A stretch of DNA of 13,649 bases from the NCBI GenBank assembly GCA_002394185.1, contig DGTB01000094.1, positions 202 to 13,850 of the forward strand. The letters are read 5' to 3'. Origin of the DNA: Bacteroidales bacterium UBA4347. Its GTDB lineage: Bacteria; Bacteroidota; Bacteroidia; Bacteroidales; P3. Of the stretch, positions 5,975 to 12,000 are shown piece by piece (within the stretch, counting starts at the first letter, position 1; each line of letters opens with the position of its first letter). The translations under genes were made by a program, and so were the position numbers. The notes beneath the pieces were generated by a model. That model did no database searches. It saw nothing but the letters and a program-made list of their open reading frames with translations, and had not been told where the DNA came from.

Positions 5975-6884
5975 AGAGGTCTTTGAGGTTCATGGTGGTC
6001 CACTTGGAGGGGACGAGCTTGGTGTCCGTCATGGTGGCGTCGAGGTTGGTGATGCGACCGGCAAGGGCCTGCTCCACAAAACCGCAGAAGAGGTCCACGC
6101 TGCCGGGCAGCCAGGTGGCCACCTCGTGGCCGATGCCGGAGAAACGGATGATCCAGCAGGGGATGTCCTGCTTCTGCATCTGCTTGTATACCTTCTTGGC
6201 ACCATAGAGGGCATAGGAGAGCACAGGAGGGAACTTCTTGTAGGACACTATTTTGTCTTTCTCGCCGTGGAGGAGCATGGTGGGTGCGGGAGGGGTCTTC
6301 CAGGTGGGTTTGCCGTGGCTCATGATGCCACCGGAATAGGGTACCACGGCGGCGGGCTTCCAGCCCTTGGGGAGCACGGAGACCTGCGGCAGGCCGTTGG
6401 CGCGGCACCAATCGAGCTGCAGCACGGTGATGGCGCCGGCGGAGGAGCCGGTGAGCACCAGACGGGAGGTGTCGACGTCCAGCTCGGCGGCGTGGTCGCA
6501 GACCCAGCGGACGGCGGCGGCGCAGTCCTCGACGGCGATGTCGATGCAGTACTGGAACATGCCCTGCAGGCCGCTGATGCCGCTGAACTCCTTCGTCTTG
6601 ACGGTGTCCTTCAGGCCCAGACGGTAGTCGATGCTGACCACGGTGTAGCCGCGCTCGGAGAGGAGGTTGCCGATGGTGCGCTGCAGGCCGTTGTTGCGCT
6701 CGCCGCTGACGAAGCCGCCACCGAAGACCGCCAGGACGCAGGCCTTGTCGGCACGGGGCTGGGCCGGGCGGTAGACGTCGAGGAAGAGCGTCGAGTCGCG
6801 TTGCACAAAGGGGTAGGTCTTCACCTCCTGGGCTTGCACCAGCGTGAAGCAGAATGCAAATAACAGCAAGGTTAGTTTCTTCAT
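5964..6884 (-). CDS. Secreted alpha/beta hydrolase (esterase/lipase type)
   Basis: A 306-residue serine hydrolase of the esterase/lipase (carboxylesterase-like) group, expected in the periplasm or outside the cell. The N-terminus MKKLTLLLFAFCFTLVQA is a signal peptide with likely cleavage after residue 18. FGGGF (54-58) takes the place of the HGGG oxyanion-hole motif, GSSAG (146-150) gives nucleophile S148, D210 in HGEKD and H243 in IGHEV complete a catalytic triad. The natural substrate cannot be read from sequence; acetyl- or feruloyl-type esters are possible. It lies 25 nt after the lipoprotein gene and overlaps the U32 start by 11 nt, so it belongs to the same operon. Between it and the gene upstream is an A-rich leader made of hexamer repeats, typical of translation starts without a Shine-Dalgarno site. 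Confidence 0.88.
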   Translation of the reverse strand: MKKLTLLLFAFCFTLVQAQEVKTYPFVQRDSTLFLDVYRPAQPRADKACVLAVFGGGFVSGERNNGLQRTIGNLLSERGYTVVSIDYRLGLKDTVKTKEFSGISGLQGMFQYCIDIAVEDCAAAVRWVCDHAAELDVDTSRLVLTGSSAGAITVLQLDWCRANGLPQVSVLPKGWKPAAVVPYSGGIMSHGKPTWKTPPAPTMLLHGEKDKIVSYKKFPPVLSYALYGAKKVYKQMQKQDIPCWIIRFSGIGHEVATWLPGSVDLFCGFVEQALAGRITNLDATMTDTKLVPSKWTTMNLKDLYAE

Positions 6885-6887
6885 TCC

Positions 6888-6905
6888 AGTTTTAGTTTTA
6901 GTTTA
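6888..6905. repeat. Hexamer repeat AGTTTT x3 in the leader of the hydrolase gene
   Basis: AGTTTT, AGTTTT and AGTTTA follow directly in the 25-nt gap upstream of the hydrolase start. On the minus strand this is an A-rich leader (CTAAAACTAAAACT) ending 3 nt before the ATG. In Bacteroidota, A-rich leaders favour initiation, so this may act in place of a ribosome binding site. That role is inferred. Confidence 0.6.
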
Positions 6906-6909
6906 AGCA

Positions 6910-7668
6910 TTAGAGGCTGAAGGTGAAGCCGGTGGAGATGGTGAAGAGGTCGGCGGTGAAGGGGCCGGAGTAGCTGTCGGAGCCGAAGATATCGCTGAGC
7001 CAGTTGAAGCCGACCTTGACGTTGAACTTCATCCGCTGGCCGCCGATGCGGAAAAGGAACTGGGGCTCGACGAGGAAGTTGGCGGTGGAGTAGGACTGAT
7101 CGCTGCCGGAGATAAAGTTGCCGTTCTCGTCGTACTTCTTATAGTCGAAATCAGGCAGATAGGCACCCAGTTTGAGGCCGAAAGCGAGGTCGATGTGGGC
7201 TGCCGTAAGGTCGTGCCAGCCGATGTTGGCCTGGGCGAAGGGCAGGAAGAAATGGCCCGAGTAGCCGTAGTGGTTGAAAGATGTGGTGTCGCTGGAGTTG
7301 GCGTTGGAGGAGCTGATGTTGTCGCGCCAAGAGCCCCCCATACCCAAGCCGACGTAAGTCTCCACCACGGCGTTTTCGCCGAGGGGGAAGTAGGCACCGG
7401 GGGCGAGCTGGGCGTAGAGGTTGTCGCCGCCATAGTTGAAGTGGGCCTGACCGGCGAGCCAGTCGTTGAAGCCGTAGGAGGCGGTGGCGTTGAGGGTGAA
7501 GACGTCAGGGATGACCCACGTCGAAAGGGCCAGGGAGGCGTCGACGCGGACGTCCTCGGCGTGGTTGATCAGGGGGATATCCACGGCCTGGGGGTGGTAG
7601 ATGCTGCAGGAAGAGACCGCCATAGCAACAGCGGCAACAAGGGAGAGGGGATGTATTCTTTTCATCAT
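6910..7668 (-). CDS. Outer-membrane lipoprotein, beta-barrel-like, function unknown
   Basis: A 252-residue protein starting MMKRIHPLSLVAAVAMAVSSCS, a lipoprotein signal with lipobox VSSC and acylated C21. The rest is rich in alternating hydrophobic and aromatic residues, with repeated Gly-Tyr/Phe patches (ASYGFNDWLAGQAHF, YVGLGMGGSW, AFGLKLGAYLP, VKVGFNWLSDIFG), and ends GFTFSL, a terminal beta-strand like those of outer-membrane barrels. It looks like a small outer-membrane barrel or porin-like protein anchored by lipid, but no specific function can be assigned. Either of two adjacent ATGs (7668 or 7665) could start it. It is the first gene of the minus-strand cluster and faces the EamA gene across 91 nt. 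Confidence 0.82.
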   Translation of the reverse strand: MMKRIHPLSLVAAVAMAVSSCSIYHPQAVDIPLINHAEDVRVDASLALSTWVIPDVFTLNATASYGFNDWLAGQAHFNYGGDNLYAQLAPGAYFPLGENAVVETYVGLGMGGSWRDNISSSNANSSDTTSFNHYGYSGHFFLPFAQANIGWHDLTAAHIDLAFGLKLGAYLPDFDYKKYDENGNFISGSDQSYSTANFLVEPQFLFRIGGQRMKFNVKVGFNWLSDIFGSDSYSGPFTADLFTISTGFTFSL

Positions 7669-7715
7669 ATTACATTATTTATTTTAGAACACAGAACGCA
7701 GCAAGGGGGAAAATA

Positions 7716-7747
7716 TTGTGTAGGTGCAATAAAAAGATTCTCTTTGC
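7716..7747 (+). promoter_or_regulatory. Possible promoter of the EamA transporter gene
   Basis: TTG at 7716-7718 is followed after 20 nt by TCTCTTTGC (7739-7747), one mismatch from the Bacteroidota -7 consensus TAnnTTTGY. The ATG lies only 13 nt further on, so the leader would be very short. I see no convincing promoter on the other strand for the divergent lipoprotein operon in the 91-nt gap. Confidence 0.4.
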
Positions 7748-7759
7748 GTTTATGGGTGC

Positions 7760-8755
7760 ATGATGATAGGAGAAGCGATAGCATTGTTCGTTGCGGTGAC
7801 GTGGACGGCGACGGCGCTCTTTGCCGAGGTGGCATCGAAGCGCATGGGCTCCCTGCCGCTGAACACCATTCGCATGACCATGTCGCTCTTGCTGCTGGCG
7901 GCCACCCTCTGGCTTACCATGGGCGTCCCCTGGCCACGCTATGCCGACGGCGGCACATGGGGCTGGCTGGCGCTGAGCGGCGTGGTGGGCTACGTCATCG
8001 GCGACTACTGCCTTATGCAGGGCTACATCATTATCGGCTCCCGCATCGGCCAGCTCTTTATGACCCTCTCCGCCCCCACGGCTGCCATCACGGGCTACCT
8101 GCTCCTGGGCGAGCAGATGCACTGGCTCGCCATCCTCGGTATGGTGGTGACTCTGAGCGGTATAGCCATGTCTATACTGAGTGGAGAACGGAGAACGGAG
8201 AGTGGAGAGCGTTCTCCTCTCTCTGCTCACCTCACCCTGCCCCCTCGCGGCATCTTCTACGCCTCGATGGCGGGCATCTGCCAGGGCTTCGGACTGGTGC
8301 TGAGCAAAATAGGACTGGAGCGCTACGACGCCGCCATCGCCGCCGCAGGGCTGAACGGCAACGCTGTGGCCGAGGGTGCCGCGGTGTCCCTGCCGCTCTT
8401 CCTCTCGGTGCCCTTCGCCGCCACCATGATCCGCGCCTCCATCGGCCTCGTTGGGTTCTTTGTGCTGCTGTCCGTTTTCAACCGCGACTGGAAGGAAAAG
8501 CTCTCCCACGCCGTGCACGACCGCAAAGCCATGTGGTGCCTGCTGGGAGCCACGGTCTTCGGACCCTTTATCGGCGTCAGTGCTTCGCTGCTGGCCACGC
8601 AGTACACCTCCACCGGCATCGCCCAGACACTCTTCGCCCTCACCCCCGTGCTCATCCTTGCACCCTCCGCTCTGCTCTTCCACCAGAGGGTGACCCTGCG
8701 CGAGGTCATCGGCGCCGTCGTCTCCGTGGTCGGCGTATGTCTATTCTTCATCTGA
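7760..8755 (+). CDS. EamA/DMT-family membrane transporter
   Basis: A 331-residue drug/metabolite transporter superfamily protein of the inner membrane, with two EamA repeats of about five helices each. The first half shows the usual LPLNTIRMTMSLLLLA (residues 32-47) and a GDYCLMQGYIIIGSRIGQLFMTL helix pair; the second half starts GIFYASMAGICQGFGLVLSKIGLERY and ends with ALTPVLILAPSALLFHQRVTLREVIGAVVSVVGVCLFF, a standard EamA ending. The substrate cannot be told. The loop between the two halves (about residues 139-163) is stretched by a heptamer repeat tract (SGERRTESGERSPL). A second ATG lies directly after the first (7763) and may be the real start. It is transcribed away from the lipoprotein operon and appears to stand alone. 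Confidence 0.9.
   Translation: MMIGEAIALFVAVTWTATALFAEVASKRMGSLPLNTIRMTMSLLLLAATLWLTMGVPWPRYADGGTWGWLALSGVVGYVIGDYCLMQGYIIIGSRIGQLFMTLSAPTAAITGYLLLGEQMHWLAILGMVVTLSGIAMSILSGERRTESGERSPLSAHLTLPPRGIFYASMAGICQGFGLVLSKIGLERYDAAIAAAGLNGNAVAEGAAVSLPLFLSVPFAATMIRASIGLVGFFVLLSVFNRDWKEKLSHAVHDRKAMWCLLGATVFGPFIGVSASLLATQYTSTGIAQTLFALTPVLILAPSALLFHQRVTLREVIGAVVSVVGVCLFFI
8179..8217 (+). repeat. Heptamer repeat tract inside the EamA gene
   Basis: Five 7-nt units GAGTGGA, GAACGGA, GAACGGA, GAGTGGA, GAGCGTT begin near 8180. The tract ends in a small inverted repeat (GGAGAACG at 8190-8197, CGTTCTCC at 8210-8217). It is read in frame as SGERRTESGERSP in the central loop between the two halves of the transporter. 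A related heptamer tract occurs at 9191-9225. Confidence 0.8.
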
Positions 8756-8762
8756 TTTTGTT

Positions 8763-8795
8763 AAATCCAGACCTGGATTTTGACACTTTTCCCTT
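8763..8795 (+). terminator. Weak terminator candidate after the EamA gene
   Basis: AAATCCA (8763-8769) and TGGATTT (8774-8780) form a 7-bp stem with a GACC loop, 8 nt after the EamA stop, followed by a T-rich but interrupted stretch (TGACACTTTTCCCTT). The stem is AT-rich, so termination strength is doubtful. Confidence 0.4.
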
Positions 8796-8804
8796 ATTTT
8801 GCAA

Positions 8805-8826
8805 ACCGCTGATAATCACCAGCGGT
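8805..8826. other. Stem-loop abutting the second repeat element
   Basis: ACCGCTG (8805-8811) and CAGCGGT (8820-8826) are perfect 7-bp arms around an 8-nt loop. The right arm ends on the first base of the 79-nt repeat copy. No T-tract follows. It may be a second half of an intrinsic terminator region or part of the element's insertion site. Confidence 0.45.
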
Positions 8827-8904
8827 AACCTATCATCTTCTTCCCATCTTCTTACCACGTTCATACCCTCTTTTTACGAAATATCGCTCCGGAAGAAGAT
8901 GGTA
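8826..8904 (-). repeat. 79-nt bipartite intergenic repeat element, copy 2
   Basis: Reverse-complement copy of the element at 1041-1119, with the 43-nt block at 8826-8868 (one mismatch), a 22-nt unrelated spacer at 8869-8890 and the identical 14-nt block at 8891-8904. Its own arms 8831-8844 and 8891-8904 can pair. It lies 49 nt upstream of the -33 box of the glucan synthase promoter, in the same orientation relative to that gene as copy 1 has relative to ffh. Confidence 0.8.
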
Positions 8905-8952
8905 TAAAATGGGCATGAAAAAGGGGTGGCGGGGGAAGGTGGTAAAATTAGA

Positions 8953-8985
8953 TTTGGTCATATGGAGAAATATTCGTAATTTTGC
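8953..8985 (+). promoter_or_regulatory. Bacteroidota-type promoter of the glucan synthase gene
   Basis: TTTG (8953-8956), a 20-nt spacer and TAATTTTGC (8977-8985) match the Bacteroidota promoter consensus at every fixed position. The ATG at 9016 follows after an AT-rich leader of about 25 nt from the expected start point, without a Shine-Dalgarno site. Confidence 0.8.
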
Positions 8986-9015
8986 ACTCTCTATTATTAT
9001 ACAATAATAAATATT

Positions 9016-12000
9016 ATGAAAAAGCTATACAAGGTATTTCGGACGGACGTAAAGGACATTACGCGATACTACATGATATTGGTCGAGGAGACGCGCAGCC
9101 AGCGGCTTGTTGGCAGCACCAACGAGTGGGTACTCGACAACTACTACATGATCAGTGAGCAGGAGAAAGTGATGGTGGGCGAACTGAAGGGAGTGGAGCG
9201 CGGAGAGTGGAAAGTGGAGAGCGGCGGGCGCGTGGAGGTACTATGGAAACTGCTGGACGGTTTTGTCGAGCGCAATCACTGCGAGGTGGACAAGAACCTG
9301 TTCTTCCGCTACCTGCGCCAGGTGCAGACACGACAGAAAGATTTCCTCTCCTATCCCGAAGTGACGGCACTGCTGCCCATGATGAAAGCCTTGCTGATAG
9401 GCAAGCTGGCAGCCCTCTGCCGCGAGCTGGAGTCAGAAGGAGCCCAACACTACCGCCCCACGGAGAAACCCTCGACCGAAGGCCTCGAGCGTGCCGCAAG
9501 GCAGAACCTCCGCATGATGAACATCTTCAACTCGCTGAAGAAGATGACCAAACTGCCCATGGCCGAACTTATCGACGCCGTCTCCTTCTCCGAGCGCATG
9601 CTGAAAGACGAGAAAGCGGAGATGTACGACCAGATGCAGGACAAGACCAAGGAGGACTACCGCGCACAGATTGTCCGCCTCTGCCGCAAGCGCAAGGTGA
9701 AAGAATACGACCTGGTGAAAAAACTCGTTGAAAGCGACGAGCATGTGGGCTGGGCTCTCTTTCCCCCGAAGCGCTGGAAGGTCCGTGCAAGGCTCTACAT
9801 CTGGATCATCGTCCTGGCCTCGTGGGCCGGAGCCGCGGTGGTGGCATGGATGACGACGAACTGTGACCTGTGGATAAAGGCCGTGATGACCGTGCTGCTG
9901 GCGGTGCCCGTCAGCCAGGTGGCCATCGACCTCTTCAACTGGCTCCTCGGCAAACTGCACAAGCCACAGGGCACCTTCAAACTGAAATTCAAGGACGGCC
10001 TCATTCCCGACCAATATGCCACCATGGTCATCATGCCCACCATTCTCAAGAGCAAGGAGAAAGTGGAGGAACTAATGGGGGTGCTGGAGATGTACTACCT
10101 GTCGAACATCAACCGTGGCGAAGGGAAAATCGAGAACGGATGCGCCCGGTTCAACAACATCTACTACACGCTGGTCGGCGACGCCGCCTCGTACAAGGAG
10201 GCCGACGCCCCGTGGGACGAGGAGGTCTCCGAAGCCGGACTGCGGATGGTGAAAGAGCTCAATGAGAAATACGGCGCCCCGATATTCAACTTCGTCTACC
10301 GCCGCCGCGCCTGGAGCGAGGGCGAACAGACCTGGCTGGGCCACGAGCGCAAGCGCGGCGCCATCCTCCACTTCAACGACCTGCTCCTCGGCCAAACTTC
10401 TGAGGAGGAGAAGCAAAAGCGCTTCCGCACAGAGACCGTCAGCCGATGGCTGGAGAGTTCCAATTCCTCCGCCATACGCTTCGTCATCACGCTGGACACC
10501 GACACGGAGTTGGTGCTCTACTCAGCACAGAAGCTCATCGGGGCGATGGCGCATCCGCTCAACGTGGCGCAGCTGTCGAAAGACGGCAAACGCGTGGACC
10601 GCGGATACGGCATCATGCAGCCCCGCGTCAACGTCGACGTGGAGGTGACCAACAAGAGTCGCTACGCACAGCTGATGGCCGGACTGGGCGGACTGGACGT
10701 CTACACCACCGCCAGCTTCGAACTCTACCAGGACATCTTCAACGAGGGCACCTTCTGCGGCAAGGGCATCTACGACCTGCGTGTGTTCCAGCAGGTGCTC
10801 AAAGGCACCTTCCCCGAAAACCTCATCCTCAGCCACGACCTGCTGGAGGGCTGCCACATACGCTGCGGCCTCATCAACGACGTGGAGGTCTTCGACGACA
10901 ACCCCTCCAACTACATAGACGACGCCAAGCGCCACCACCGCTGGACGCGCGGCGACTGGCAAATCATCTCCTGGCTCACGCCCCATGTGCGCAACGAGCG
11001 TGGCCAGCGCGTGAAGAACCAGGTGAACACCATCGGTCGATGGAAAATATTCGACAACCTGCGCCGGTCGATGCTCAGCCTGAGCGTGATGCTCATGGTC
11101 TTTGCGGGCTACGCCCTCGCCATAGCGCACGGCACGCGTCCCAGCCCGGCGTGGTTCCTGCTCGTGGCAGCCATCGTGGTGGCCAGTCCCATCGTCTTCT
11201 TCATCGTGGGACAGGTGACCAAGCTGCCGCGCTTCGGGCGACGCTACAAATACTACATGACCCTCATGCGTGGCTTCCGCGTCATCGTCTACCGCTCGGT
11301 GGTGCAGTTCGCACTGCTGCCCAAGGAGGCCTGGATGTACACCGACGCCGCCGTGCGTGCCTGCTGGCGCATGTGGGTCAGCAAGCATGACCTGCTGGCA
11401 TGGATCACCAGCGACGAGGCCGCCAAAAGTACCAAAGGCACTCTGGGCGACTACATGAAGAAATTCTGGTTCAACTACGTCGCCGCCATTATCCTTATCC
11501 TTATCACCTGCCAAATGCTTGACAACACCTCCGACTACATCCCCACGGGCGACATCGTTGCCGCCGTCTTCGCCGCCATCGCCTGTGCCGTGTGGGTGGC
11601 AGCGCCCTTCGTTATGTACCGCCTCGGGAAGAAATTCCCCCAGGAACGCAAGACCCTCTCCGAACAGGAAACCTCGGAGGTCCGCCAGCTGGCCAAGGAC
11701 ACTTGGCACTTCTTCGACACGATGCTCACCGAAGAGACCCATTGGCTCATCCCCGACAACTACCAGGTGGGGCGCGAACCGCTGACCGACTACAAAACCT
11801 CGCCCACCAACATCGGATTCTCCCTCACAGCCGTCGTCAGTGCCGACACGCTGGGGTTCATCAGCCACGAAGACGCGGTGAAGCGTATCGGCTACATCAT
11901 GGATACCGTCGAAACCCTCGAGAAATGGAACGGCCACCTCTACAACTGGTACGATATTCACTCCCTGCGCAAGCTCCCCAACTTCTTCGTCAGCACCGCC

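Noticed and set aside
4040..5986. Long plus-strand open frame (648 codons) over the U32 and membrane-protein genes
   Set aside because: It is the antisense of genes with clear family motifs; the product is a low-information string rich in Val, Ala, Gly, Asp and His, as expected from GC-rich shadows.
8763..8826. Attachment site or riboswitch between EamA and the glucan synthase
   Set aside because: Only two short hairpins are visible, with no known riboswitch consensus and no integrase nearby.
7195..8907. Plus-strand open frame of 570 codons spanning the lipoprotein, the divergent gap and the EamA gene
   Set aside because: It crosses two real genes on both strands and the intergenic promoter region; composition is that of a shadow frame.
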